The position numbers and the translations under genes are program-made. The notes beneath the pieces are model-generated. The model saw nothing but the letters and a program-made list of their open reading frames with translations, searched no databases and was not told the DNA's origin. A DNA stretch of 24,736 nt from the NCBI GenBank assembly GCA_039188505.1, contig JBCCZC010000024.1, positions 1 to 24,736 on the forward strand, given 5' to 3'. Shown one piece after another: positions 1-7,372 of this stretch. This stretch comes from JBCCZC01 sp039188505 (lineage in GTDB: Bacteria; Pseudomonadota; Gammaproteobacteria; Xanthomonadales; SZUA-38). Position 1 is the stretch's first letter; every line of letters begins with the position of its first letter.

Positions 1-3
1 GGG

Positions 4-471
4 ATGAAGACCATCGAAGGAAAGCTCAGCGGCGTGACGGGTCGCGTCGCCATCGTGGCAGGCCGGTTCAACGGCTTTGTCGTGGAGTCGCTGATCGCCG
101 GCGCCCGGGATACCCTGGTGCGGCACGGGATCGACGACGATGATCTGACCCTGGTACGCGTGCCCGGCGCCTTCGAGATCCCTGCTATCTGTGCGCGCCT
201 GGCGTCTAGCGGCGACTACGATGCGGTGATCGCCACGGGCGCGGTCATCCGCGGCGGCACCCCGCACTTCGACTATGTCGCCGGCGAGTGCGCCAAGGGC
301 GTCGCCGCCGTGGCGGCTCGAGCAGACATCCCCGTCGTCTTCGGCGTGCTCACCTGCGACACCATCGAACAGGCCATCGAGCGTTCGGGCACGAAGGCCG
401 GGAACAAGGGGGCGGAGGCCGCCATGGCGGCCATCGAGATGCTGGATCTCTACCGGACGATCGGGGGCTGA
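4..471 (+). CDS. ribH: 6,7-dimethyl-8-ribityllumazine synthase
   Basis: Penultimate enzyme of riboflavin synthesis in the cytoplasm. It condenses 5-amino-6-ribitylamino-uracil with 3,4-dihydroxy-2-butanone 4-phosphate to give the lumazine. The 155-residue length is normal for the family. Visible family motifs are GRFN (residues 20-23, with the aromatic residue that stacks on the substrate), PGAFEIP (54-60), GAVIRGGTPHFDYV (79-92, with the conserved His at 88) and the C-terminal SGTKAGNKG stretch. The ATG lies three bases into the window, so its ribosome-binding site and any upstream rib gene are not visible. The stop TGA is followed directly by the GTG of nusB, the common ribH-nusB pairing. 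The identification is secure. Confidence 0.97.
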   Translation: MKTIEGKLSGVTGRVAIVAGRFNGFVVESLIAGARDTLVRHGIDDDDLTLVRVPGAFEIPAICARLASSGDYDAVIATGAVIRGGTPHFDYVAGECAKGVAAVAARADIPVVFGVLTCDTIEQAIERSGTKAGNKGAEAAMAAIEMLDLYRTIGG

Positions 472-927
472 GTGAAGCGCCGGCAGAAGCGGGACAACCC
501 CCACGCCGCCCGCTCCCGCGCCCGCAAGCGTGCGGTGCAGGCCCTGTACCAGTGGGAGATCACGCGGCAGGACGCCGGCGACATCCTGCGCCAGTTCACC
601 GAGGAGCAGGATATGGGGCGCGTGGACGTCGAGTATTTCGAGGCGTTGGTCAACGGCACCGTTGCCGCCGTCGAGGCGCTCGATGCCGTCATCGCCGGCT
701 TTCTCGATCGTGAACTGGACCGGCTCGACGTGATGGAGAAATCCCTCCTGCGCCTCGGCGCCTTCGAGCTGCGTGACCGCATCGAGGTGCCTTTCAAGGT
801 CGTCATCAATGAGGCGGTGTCCCTGGCCGACACTTTCGGCACGGAGCAGTCGCCGACCTATGTCAACGCGGTCCTCGATCGCTGTTCGGGCGAATGGCGC
901 GCGGTGGAATACGCCGCGGCGAAATGA
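472..927 (+). CDS. nusB: transcription antitermination factor NusB
   Basis: Small all-helical RNA-binding protein. With NusE (ribosomal protein S10) it binds boxA RNA and promotes antitermination, chiefly in rRNA operons. The protein has 151 residues. The N-terminal basic run leads into ARKRAVQALYQWE, the usual first helix. Later come LLRLGAFEL and the signature VINEAVSLADTFG, then a C-terminal YVNAVLD. The SPTYVNAVLD end differs slightly from the usual SxKFVNGVLD, but the fold-defining residues are kept. The start is GTG, immediately after the ribH stop with no spacer, so translation is probably coupled. The stop overlaps the thiL ATG in an ATGA junction. Confidence 0.96.
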   Translation: MKRRQKRDNPHAARSRARKRAVQALYQWEITRQDAGDILRQFTEEQDMGRVDVEYFEALVNGTVAAVEALDAVIAGFLDRELDRLDVMEKSLLRLGAFELRDRIEVPFKVVINEAVSLADTFGTEQSPTYVNAVLDRCSGEWRAVEYAAAK

Positions 928-1841
928 CCGAAGACGACCTGATCGCGGCGGTCATGGACGCGGCTGCGGTTCTCCCCGACCGTGACGTGCGGCTGGGCAT
1001 CGGCGACGACGCGGCGATCCTCGCGCTCGACGGCGGCAGTGATCTGGTCGCCTGCACCGATACCCTCAACCTCGATACCCATTTTCTGGCCTCGCAGCCG
1101 CCGGAATCGATCGGCCATCGCTGCCTGGCGGCGAACCTGAGCGACCTCGCGGCCATGGGTGCCGCGCCGCGTTTCGCGCTGCTCTCCCTCAGCATGCCGG
1201 CACCCGATGCCGCCTGGCTGGAGGAATTTCTCGGCGGCTTCGGCGCGCTCGCGCGACGCCATGACGTGGCGCTGGTCGGCGGCGACACCACCCGCGGCCC
1301 CCTGGCCGTCGCGGTCACGGCGCTCGGCAGTGTGGCGCCTGGAACGGCCCTCACCAGAAAGACGGCGAAGGCGGGTGATCGCATCTGGGTCAGCGGTTCG
1401 CTGGGTGGAGCCGCCCTCGCGCTGGCCGACCCCGACGCGCCTCAGGAGCGGCTCCTTTATCCGGAACCGCGCGTGAATCTCGGCCAAGCGCTGATCGGCG
1501 TCGCGACCGCGGCCATGGATCTCTCGGACGGTCTCCGGGTCGATCTGCCGCGGCTGCTCGGGCGGCACGGTGGCCGGATCGACGCGGATCGGCTGCCGCT
1601 TGCCGGCGCTCTCCGGGGGCGGTCCGAAGACTGGCGCCTGGCCGTCTGCGGCGGCGACGACTACGAACTCTGCTTCACCGCGCCGGTCGCGGCGGATACG
1701 GCGGTGTCTGAGGCGGCCGCCGCGGCGGCGACGGCCGTCACGGCGGTGGGTATGGTCACGGACGAAGCGGGCTGCATCCTCGCAAGCGACGGACGAGACA
1801 TCGACCTCGGGACGCTCACCGGCTTCGAGCACTTCTCATGA
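924..1841 (+). CDS. thiL: thiamine-monophosphate kinase
   Basis: ATP-dependent kinase converting thiamine monophosphate to thiamine diphosphate, the active cofactor, in the cytoplasm. From the ATG at 924 the protein has 305 residues. Family motifs in order are GIGDDAAIL (residues 25-33, Mg/ATP-binding aspartates), NLSDLAAMGA, GGDTTRGPL, MDLSDGL and GGDDYELCF. The frame stays open upstream to 894, but that stretch lies inside nusB and does not look like ThiL. The ATG that overlaps the nusB stop (ATGA) is the better start. An Ala-rich run before the last 40 residues is probably a low-constraint surface loop. The end overlaps pgpA by ATGA. Confidence 0.95.
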   Translation: MTEDDLIAAVMDAAAVLPDRDVRLGIGDDAAILALDGGSDLVACTDTLNLDTHFLASQPPESIGHRCLAANLSDLAAMGAAPRFALLSLSMPAPDAAWLEEFLGGFGALARRHDVALVGGDTTRGPLAVAVTALGSVAPGTALTRKTAKAGDRIWVSGSLGGAALALADPDAPQERLLYPEPRVNLGQALIGVATAAMDLSDGLRVDLPRLLGRHGGRIDADRLPLAGALRGRSEDWRLAVCGGDDYELCFTAPVAADTAVSEAAAAAATAVTAVGMVTDEAGCILASDGRDIDLGTLTGFEHFS

Positions 1842-2320
1842 CGCGCCTCGCGCAGCTGGCCTGGCGGCATCCCGATGGCTGGCTGGCCACCTTCGCTGGC
1901 GTCGGGCTGGCGCCGCGGGCCCCCGGTACCTGCGGTTCCCTCGCCGCGCTCGTGCCGGCCTGGTTTCTGCTCGCGCTGCCGCCCCTCGCTCAGCTCGGGG
2001 TGATCGTCGCCGGCTTTGCGATCGGCGTGTGGGCCTGCAGCCGCTTCGAGGCGCGGCTCGGGGATCACGACAACGGCGCGATCGTCTGGGACGAGGTCAT
2101 CGGCGTCTGGATCACCCTCTTCGCCGCGCCGCAGGCGGCCTGGGTGCTGGTGGCGGGGTTCGTGCTGTTTCGGATCTTCGACATTCTGAAACCGCCCCCC
2201 GTGAGCTGGGCGGACGACCGCATCGGCGGCGGTCTGGGTGTCATGCTGGATGACGTGCTCGCCGCGGTGCTCGCCTGGATCTGCCTGGCCGTGCTGCTGC
2301 GGTTCCTGCCCGTCGGGTGA
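1838..2320 (+). CDS. pgpA: phosphatidylglycerophosphatase A
   Basis: Inner-membrane phosphatase that dephosphorylates phosphatidylglycerol phosphate to phosphatidylglycerol. The 160 residues match the family. Diagnostic motifs are APGTCGSL near residue 30, AIVWDEVIGVWIT in the middle, and FRIFDILKPPPVSWAD followed by GGGLGVMLDDVLA near the C-terminus, with the acidic residues expected to hold Mg. Several hydrophobic segments, including those after residues 35 and 55 and one at the C-terminus, fit a multi-pass membrane protein. The ATG overlaps the thiL stop. The gene is last in the ribH-nusB-thiL-pgpA block and converges on dolP with only 8 bases between the stop codons. Confidence 0.95.
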   Translation: MTRLAQLAWRHPDGWLATFAGVGLAPRAPGTCGSLAALVPAWFLLALPPLAQLGVIVAGFAIGVWACSRFEARLGDHDNGAIVWDEVIGVWITLFAAPQAAWVLVAGFVLFRIFDILKPPPVSWADDRIGGGLGVMLDDVLAAVLAWICLAVLLRFLPVG

Positions 2321-2328
2321 ACGCCGGT

Positions 2329-2931
2329 TCAGCCTGTTTCCGGAATGAACTCGATGATGCGGATCACTTCCTTGACGCCCCGGACGCGGGCCACGCGTTC
2401 GGCGATCCGGTCGGCTTCGGCTTCGGTCAGCAGACCCATCAGATAGACCGACCCGTCGACGCTCACCACCTTCACGCGTTGGGGCGTGAAGCCCGGTACG
2501 TCGACCCCGATCAACGCGGTCTTGACCCGGGCGGTCAGCAGCGAGTCCCGGCTCCGGCGCCCAAGGCTGCGGGGTTCGGTGACCTCCAGTTCATTGACGA
2601 CCCGGACCACCTTCGGCACGCGCTTCGCGCGCTCCTCGGCAAGTTCGCTCACCGCTTCGGATTCCACCTCACCCACGAGGAGGACAGTCCGGTTGTAGCT
2701 CACGGCCCGGACGTGGTTGCCGTCGCCGGGTCCGTCTTCACCGCGGTGGATCGCGTCGGTGACGCGCACCGCCATGGCGTCGTCATCCACGACGGTGCCG
2801 AACGTGCGCCGGTCGTGGACGGCATTGACGCTGTAGAGGGCCGCGAGCGCGGCGCAGCCCTGGAGGGCCGGCAGCAGGAGCAGCAGGGCAAGCAGGCGAA
2901 GGCGTCGTTCAGGCGGGTGCATCGAAGGCAT
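2329..2931 (-). CDS. dolP: BON-domain outer-membrane lipoprotein, DolP/YraP-like
   Basis: A 200-residue lipoprotein with two tandem BON domains, like DolP (YraP), which in E. coli supports outer-membrane integrity and localises to the division site. The N-terminus has a basic segment, a Leu-rich hydrophobic core and a lipobox LQGC, with the modified Cys at residue 26. BON domain 1 covers roughly residues 55-115 (with VLLVGEVESE) and BON domain 2 roughly 130-195 (with VYLMGLLTEAEA). Two ATGs are possible, at 2931 and 2922. The first has a weak GGAT upstream, and the choice does not change the mature protein. The start lies inside the end of yraN. The frame is open further upstream but there only shadows yraN. 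Confidence 0.88.
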   Translation of the reverse strand: MPSMHPPERRLRLLALLLLLPALQGCAALAALYSVNAVHDRRTFGTVVDDDAMAVRVTDAIHRGEDGPGDGNHVRAVSYNRTVLLVGEVESEAVSELAEERAKRVPKVVRVVNELEVTEPRSLGRRSRDSLLTARVKTALIGVDVPGFTPQRVKVVSVDGSVYLMGLLTEAEADRIAERVARVRGVKEVIRIIEFIPETG

Positions 2932-3262
2932 TGGTAATCCAGTCGTGATTCGGTTTCCAGCGGCCGCTGACGGATACGACATCGAAGCGGCAGGGAAGAT
3001 CCGCGAACTGCGGGTGGTCGCCGAGGAACTGGCGGGCCGTGCGCGCGATGCGACCGATCTTCGCCGGCCCGATCGTCTCGGCGCCGCTGCCATACGCGGA
3101 GCGCTGTCGAAAGCGTACCTCGACAAAGACCAGGATGTCGCCGTCGCGCATGATCAGATCGATTTCGCCGAAGCGACAGCGGTAGTTCCGTGCGACCGGG
3201 GCCAGACCGGCCGCCGCGAGGTGCCGCTCGGCCGATCGTTCCCAGCGTGCTCCGGACGGCAT
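2909..3262 (-). CDS. yraN: UPF0102 family protein YraN (nuclease-like fold)
   Basis: A 117-residue member of the UPF0102/YraN family, which has a restriction-endonuclease-like fold. The function is not firmly established. Family features seen are the N-terminal GARWERSAERHLAAAGL helix, then NYRCRFGEIDLIMRD, which carries the conserved Gly-Glu-Ile-Asp, and VFVEVRFR (the E-x-[RK]-like strand of such folds). The C-terminal FRFDVVSV-like strand appears here as CRFDVVSV. The ATG overlaps the lpoA stop in a TGATG junction, so the two genes are probably translationally coupled. The 3' end overlaps the start of dolP. In E. coli diaA lies between yraN and dolP; here it is absent. Confidence 0.92.
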   Translation of the reverse strand: MPSGARWERSAERHLAAAGLAPVARNYRCRFGEIDLIMRDGDILVFVEVRFRQRSAYGSGAETIGPAKIGRIARTARQFLGDHPQFADLPCRFDVVSVSGRWKPNHDWITNAFDAPA

Positions 3263-5169
3263 CAGAAGGCCAGCAGGTCCTCGTCGAGCGTCGGCTCGAC
3301 CGGTCGCGGACGCCCGCGGACGAAGGTGGCACAGTCCGGCGAGCGCAGGACGCGGCTGCCATCGGCGACGCGGAGTCGGCCGGTTGCCCCCGGGAAGCGG
3401 TTCTCGGGGAAGCGGACCAGCCAGTCGAGGTATGGCAGTACGCGGTAGGCGTCGTAGCCGAGCGCGAACAGGCGCGCCCGACCGCCGGCAGCCGACGAGA
3501 AGGTCTCGCGCGCCTCGGGTAGGTTGAGTCCGAATCCCTGGCTTTCGATCACCCAGGGGGCGTCGCAGAAGCGGATGGCCTCGAGATCCTTGTCGCGCTC
3601 GGTATCGACGGTGCCCGCATAGACGTGGGAGGTGGCGTAGACGGGCAGGTCGCCGGCGCTGTGGAAGGCGAGCTGCGGCTTGATCAGGCGTCCCTCCCGT
3701 GGGCGCGCCGCGAGGAAAAGTCCGTCGAGATCCGGCCGGCGTAGGGGCACGAAGTTCACGCGCTGCCCCAGGTCGTTCTCGAGGATGCGCCGACGGTCCT
3801 GGGCGGCCTGGAGGCCGACGATCCGTTCGAGCGTGGCGCCGAAATCGTTGGCGCTCTCGGCGTAGACCGAGGTGTCAAAGATCACGCCACCAAGCGCGAG
3901 ATAGTGGTCGGTGAAGGCGTCTCGTAGCCGATCGCCCCAGGCGCTGTTCGGCGTGAGCGTCACGGCTCGATCGATGCCGTCGGCGAGCATACGCTCGGCC
4001 GCGGCCCGCGCCTCGTCCTCGGGCAGGAGGCCGAACTGGAAGACGCCCGCCGCAGCCGGCGCGTTGACCGTGGCGTAGTTCAGGGCAAGGACGGGGACGG
4101 CATCGTCCGCTTCGAGGATCAGTGCGGTCACGGCAGCCCGGTCGAGAGGCCCGATGATGACGTCAGCGCCGTCCGCGGCGGCGCGGCGATAGGCGTTCAG
4201 CGCGTCGGTGGGTCCAGGTCCACTGTCGTAGAAACGCAGCTGCCCCAGGGCGCCTTGACCGTAGAAGGCGGTCACGATTCCGTCGCGGACCGACCGACCA
4301 GCAGCCGCCAGGTTGCCGCTCTCGGGCAGCAGCACGGCGATCAGGCGCGGCGCGCTGACTCCGACCCCGTAGTCCTCGACGAGTTGCGCGGTGACGTCCG
4401 GCGCGGCGGGATGGATCGGATACCGCTGCTCCCAGTCTGCGACCGTCCGCGCAAGCGACCGGCCGGCGAAGAGGGCGTCCTTGACCGTCGCCACGAGGTC
4501 CAGCCAGCCGTGAATCTCCGAGGTCGGCTCGTTGAGCGCCATGAGGCGGCGGGCCTGCTCGGTCGTGAGCTGCTGGAGTGCGCCTAGAATCTCCTGTCCG
4601 TTCGCCGCCCGGCGCGCTGGATCGGGCAGCAGGGCACCCAGGCGAACCCGCTCGACTGCGGACGCGTAGGGCTGGCCCGATTCGAGGAGCGCCTCGGCGC
4701 GGAGTCGATGAAACAGGGGGCGATAACTATCGTCGAGCGCCCCCGTCGGATCGAGCAGCCCGAGCCGCTGATGGGCGGGCAGGCCCGGTTCGACCGCGAC
4801 CTGGAGCACCCGCGCGAGTGCCGCGTCGCCGGCGTTCAGTCGGTTTGCATCGACAGCGGCGAGGAACGTCTCTGCGCGCAGCACGTCCCCATCCTGAAAG
4901 GCGGCATCGGCAGCCCGCAGGAGGAACTCATCGCGCCGGGCGGGGGAAGCCTCCGCCGCTCGCTCGAAGCCGGCGGCAGCCGCACCGAAGCGCCCGGCTT
5001 CAAAGGCGACCCGGGCCTGCGTCGCCGGGTCGCCGGTCGCATCGGCGCGGGGAGCGGTGCTCGGACCACTCGCGCAGGCGGCGACGAGCACGGCCACCAG
5101 CAGGGCCGTCATGCAGTGGTCGAAGCGGCGCCGCGGGCAGTGGCAAGGCATGATTTTGACGGGCGGCAT
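3262..5169 (-). CDS. lpoA: penicillin-binding protein activator lipoprotein LpoA
   Basis: Outer-membrane lipoprotein that reaches through the periplasm and activates the bifunctional peptidoglycan synthase PBP1A. It has 635 residues, similar to other LpoA (YraM) proteins. The signal peptide ends in lipobox VAAC with Cys at residue 32. A helical TPR-like N-terminal half (about residues 45-270) is followed by a periplasmic-binding-protein-like C-terminal half. The latter begins with IAVLLPESGNLAAAGRSVRD and includes VIIGPLDRAAV and an FALGYDAYR segment. The ATG at 5169 is supported by a GGAG five bases upstream. Later Met codons would shorten the signal peptide n-region without removing the lipobox. 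It is the first gene of lpoA-yraN-dolP and diverges from rsmI. Confidence 0.92.
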   Translation of the reverse strand: MPPVKIMPCHCPRRRFDHCMTALLVAVLVAACASGPSTAPRADATGDPATQARVAFEAGRFGAAAAGFERAAEASPARRDEFLLRAADAAFQDGDVLRAETFLAAVDANRLNAGDAALARVLQVAVEPGLPAHQRLGLLDPTGALDDSYRPLFHRLRAEALLESGQPYASAVERVRLGALLPDPARRAANGQEILGALQQLTTEQARRLMALNEPTSEIHGWLDLVATVKDALFAGRSLARTVADWEQRYPIHPAAPDVTAQLVEDYGVGVSAPRLIAVLLPESGNLAAAGRSVRDGIVTAFYGQGALGQLRFYDSGPGPTDALNAYRRAAADGADVIIGPLDRAAVTALILEADDAVPVLALNYATVNAPAAAGVFQFGLLPEDEARAAAERMLADGIDRAVTLTPNSAWGDRLRDAFTDHYLALGGVIFDTSVYAESANDFGATLERIVGLQAAQDRRRILENDLGQRVNFVPLRRPDLDGLFLAARPREGRLIKPQLAFHSAGDLPVYATSHVYAGTVDTERDKDLEAIRFCDAPWVIESQGFGLNLPEARETFSSAAGGRARLFALGYDAYRVLPYLDWLVRFPENRFPGATGRLRVADGSRVLRSPDCATFVRGRPRPVEPTLDEDLLAF

Positions 5170-5216
5170 GGGATCTCCAGATCGTCGCCCGGACGGCAGG
5201 GTGTCCGGAACCGCGT

Positions 5217-5222
5217 ATTATG
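5217..5222 (-). promoter_or_regulatory. possible -10 element for lpoA
   Basis: On the minus strand these bases read CATAAT, a fair -10 hexamer. It would give a transcript starting roughly 40 bases before the lpoA ATG. No convincing -35 stands 17 bases upstream. The same bases on the plus strand contain TATTAT, so the divergent rsmI promoter could share this spot. This rests on motif resemblance alone. Confidence 0.25.
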
Positions 5223-5313
5223 CCCAATTCATGGCGCGGCGGACTCCCGCCGCGAGGGCGATTCGCTGACGATTGGCGAGTGGCTCGTCACCGGGCGACC
5301 TGTGGGAGGGATG

Positions 5314-6147
5314 ATGGCCGGCGTGCTGTACGTGGTTGCGACGCCGATCGGCAATCTGGGCGATCTCACGGTGCGGGCCAGGGAGGTCCTCGCCGAGGCG
5401 GACCTCGTGGCCGCTGAAGATACCCGGCACACGATGCGGCTCCTGGACCACTACGGCCTCCAGGCGCGCCTCGAGTCGCTCCACGATCATTCCTCGACGC
5501 GTCGGATCGAACAGATCGTGGCCCGGGTGGCGGACGGCGACACCGTCGCTCTGGTTTCCGACGCGGGGACGCCACTGATCAGTGATCCCGGCTTCGAGCT
5601 CGTCCGAGCGGCGCGCGAGGCGGACCTCGACGTGCGGCCGGTGCCGGGTGCCTGCGCGGCGACGGCGGCCCTCTCCGTGGCGGGACTCCCGACGGATCGC
5701 TTCCGGTTCTGCGGCTTTCCGCCCGCGAAGGCCGCTGCCCGGGAGCGCTTCCTGACCGAGCTGGCCGGAGCTTCAGCAACGCTGGTCCTCTATGAATCTT
5801 CCCATCGTGTCGTCGCCACGTTGGCGGCGTTGGCGGACGCCTTCGGTTCGGGCCGGCCCGCGTTCGTTGCCCGTGAGATGACCAAGCGCTTCGAGCAGTA
5901 CGTCCGCGGCAGCCTCGGCTCGCTTGCCGAGGCCGTGGCCGCCGGCGAGATTCCGACGAAGGGTGAGTTCGTCCTCGTGGTCGGTGGTGCGCCGGAGGGT
6001 CGCGCGGACGATGGGACGCTACGCGAACTGCTGGCCGTGCTGCTGGAGGAACTGCCGGCCAGCCGGGCCGCTCGGGTCGCCGCGCGCCTCAGCGGCAGGC
6101 CCCGCAAGGAGTGCTTCGCCATCGCCGAGGCGCTGCGCGGGGGCTAG
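5314..6147 (+). CDS. rsmI: 16S rRNA (cytidine(1402)-2'-O)-methyltransferase
   Basis: SAM-dependent methyltransferase of the tetrapyrrole-methylase fold that 2'-O-methylates C1402 of 16S rRNA. From the ATG at 5314 it has 277 residues, close to the E. coli length. Motifs in order are YVVATPIGNLGDL at the N-terminus, AEDTRHT, LVSDAGTPLISDPG, VPGACAATAAL, LYESSHRV and the AREMTKRFEQYVRG region. Another ATG at 5311 is directly adjacent. The purine-rich GGAGG at 5305-5309 is better spaced from 5314. The open frame extends far upstream, but that part runs antisense through lpoA and is not part of the protein. The divergent lpoA/rsmI arrangement and rnpB downstream are conserved in related bacteria. 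Confidence 0.95.
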   Translation: MAGVLYVVATPIGNLGDLTVRAREVLAEADLVAAEDTRHTMRLLDHYGLQARLESLHDHSSTRRIEQIVARVADGDTVALVSDAGTPLISDPGFELVRAAREADLDVRPVPGACAATAALSVAGLPTDRFRFCGFPPAKAAARERFLTELAGASATLVLYESSHRVVATLAALADAFGSGRPAFVAREMTKRFEQYVRGSLGSLAEAVAAGEIPTKGEFVLVVGGAPEGRADDGTLRELLAVLLEELPASRAARVAARLSGRPRKECFAIAEALRGG

Positions 6148-6185
6148 CCGTAACGGGCGCCGGGACAGGGATCGGGTCAGGAGGC

Positions 6186-6215
6186 TTGAATTTCCCGGGG
6201 CTCCGGCGGTCTAAT
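6186..6215 (+). promoter_or_regulatory. sigma70-type promoter of rnpB
   Basis: TTGAAT at 6186-6191 and TCTAAT at 6210-6215 are separated by 18 bases. Transcription would begin near 6222, which coincides with the first bases of the RNase P P1 helix at 6221. That coincidence makes the assignment stronger than the hexamers alone. Confidence 0.65.
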
Positions 6216-6220
6216 TCCCC

Positions 6221-6590
<370 letters not shown>

Positions 6591-6594
6591 ATCC

Positions 6595-6625
6595 AGCGCC
6601 GGGGCCACTCGGTCCCGGCGCTTTT
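6595..6625 (+). terminator. intrinsic terminator of rnpB
   Basis: A 12-pair stem, 6595-6606 with 6611-6622 (one G-T wobble), encloses the tetraloop ACTC and runs into TTTT at 6622-6625. It starts only a few bases after the rnpB P1 helix. It should insulate rnpB from the dcw promoter downstream. Confidence 0.85.
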
Positions 6626-6712
6626 CCCCACCGTTCCCCACCGCAGTTCTCGATGGACCGGCATCCGCCCGGACCCGTGTGCCCCCGTTCGTCGCTCCTG
6701 TTACACGTTTCC

Positions 6713-6741
6713 TTGACTCATTGCGACCCGCGACCTATTGT
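6713..6741 (+). promoter_or_regulatory. sigma70-type promoter of mraZ and the dcw cluster (Pmra)
   Basis: TTGACT at 6713-6718 and TATTGT at 6736-6741 are separated by exactly 17 bases. The predicted start is near 6748, leaving a leader of about 30 nt before the mraZ GTG. It is the best promoter match in the window and lies where the dcw promoter lies in E. coli. No other promoter this good is seen before ftsZ. Confidence 0.75.
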
Positions 6742-6749
6742 GCCTTCAG

Positions 6750-6774
6750 TGGGAAAAAGTAGGGAAAAGTGGGA
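6750..6774 (+). promoter_or_regulatory. MraZ operator (TGGGA-type repeats)
   Basis: G-triplets in TGGGA (6750-6754), AGGGA (6761-6765) and TGGGA (6770-6774) are spaced about one helical turn apart and separated by A-rich spacers. MraZ is known to bind tandem TGGGN repeats in front of its own gene. Here the repeats lie between the predicted transcription start and the GTG start. The last box also provides the only purine-rich ribosome-binding sequence. Confidence 0.7.
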
Positions 6775-6777
6775 TAA

Positions 6778-7221
6778 GTGTTCTACGGCGAGTCTGCCAT
6801 CAGCCTGGATGCCAAGGGACGTATGGCCATCCCGGCGCGCTTTCGCGAGCTGGTTGCCGAGCATTGCGGCGATCGGCTCGTGCTCACGTACAACGCTTTC
6901 GACAACGATTCCCTATGGCTTTACCCCCACGCGAAGTGGGAAGACGTGCGTGACCAGGTGATGAGCCTGAGCACCTTCGACCAGCGTCATCGGCTGTTGC
7001 AGCGACGGCTGGTCGGAAGCGCCGCGGAAGTCGAGCCGGATTCGAGTGGCCGGATCCAGCTCCCGCAGACGCTGCGCCAGGTCTCGGGTCTCGAAAAGAA
7101 GATCGTGCTCATGGGCATGGGTTCGAAGTTCGAGATCTGGAACGAGGAAGTGCTGAACAGGACCCGCTTCGAACAGCCACTGGGTGAGCCGACGGAGGAG
7201 ATCTCCAAGCTTGTGATCTAG
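6778..7221 (+). CDS. mraZ: transcriptional regulator MraZ
   Basis: DNA-binding regulator of the dcw cluster that forms ring-shaped oligomers. The 147-residue protein has two AbrB/SpoVT-like halves, each with its signature: LDAKGRMAIPARFRE near residues 10-24 and DSSGRIQLPQTLR near residues 83-95. The start is GTG with only a GGGA four bases upstream, part of the operator repeats, so repressor binding and initiation occupy neighbouring bases. It is the first gene after the dcw promoter and probably represses its own operon, as in E. coli. A 151-base gap containing a terminator-like hairpin separates it from rsmH. Confidence 0.95.
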   Translation: MFYGESAISLDAKGRMAIPARFRELVAEHCGDRLVLTYNAFDNDSLWLYPHAKWEDVRDQVMSLSTFDQRHRLLQRRLVGSAAEVEPDSSGRIQLPQTLRQVSGLEKKIVLMGMGSKFEIWNEEVLNRTRFEQPLGEPTEEISKLVI

Positions 7222-7306
7222 CGGAGGCTCGAAGCGAGCCGGAGCCGGGTGTCGTCCTCCCAGGGTGGGCGACGAGGATGCGATGACGGACGATGAATTG
7301 GCGAGC

Positions 7307-7354
7307 AGGCCATTTCGGATTGCGCCGGGTGGGGCGTTCCGAAAGGGCCTTTTT
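7307..7354 (+). terminator. candidate intrinsic terminator or attenuator before rsmH
   Basis: A long stem forms in the mraZ-rsmH gap. AGGCC (7307-7311) pairs with GGCCT (7346-7350), TTTCGGA (7313-7319) with TCCGAAA (7338-7344), and GCGCC (7322-7326) with GGCGT (7333-7337). There is one mismatch, a two-base bulge and the hexaloop GGGTGG. A T5 run (7350-7354) follows at once. The rsmH ribosome-binding sequence starts 9 bases later. This shape could stop a fraction of transcripts before the 12 overlapping dcw genes. Activity is inferred from shape only. Confidence 0.55.
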
Positions 7355-7372
7355 GCGGTTGTGGAAAGGGTG

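Noticed and set aside
4708..5313. About 200-codon upstream extension of rsmI
   Set aside because: It runs antisense through the lpoA coding region. Similarity to RsmI begins only at the ATG near 5314, where there is also a ribosome-binding site.
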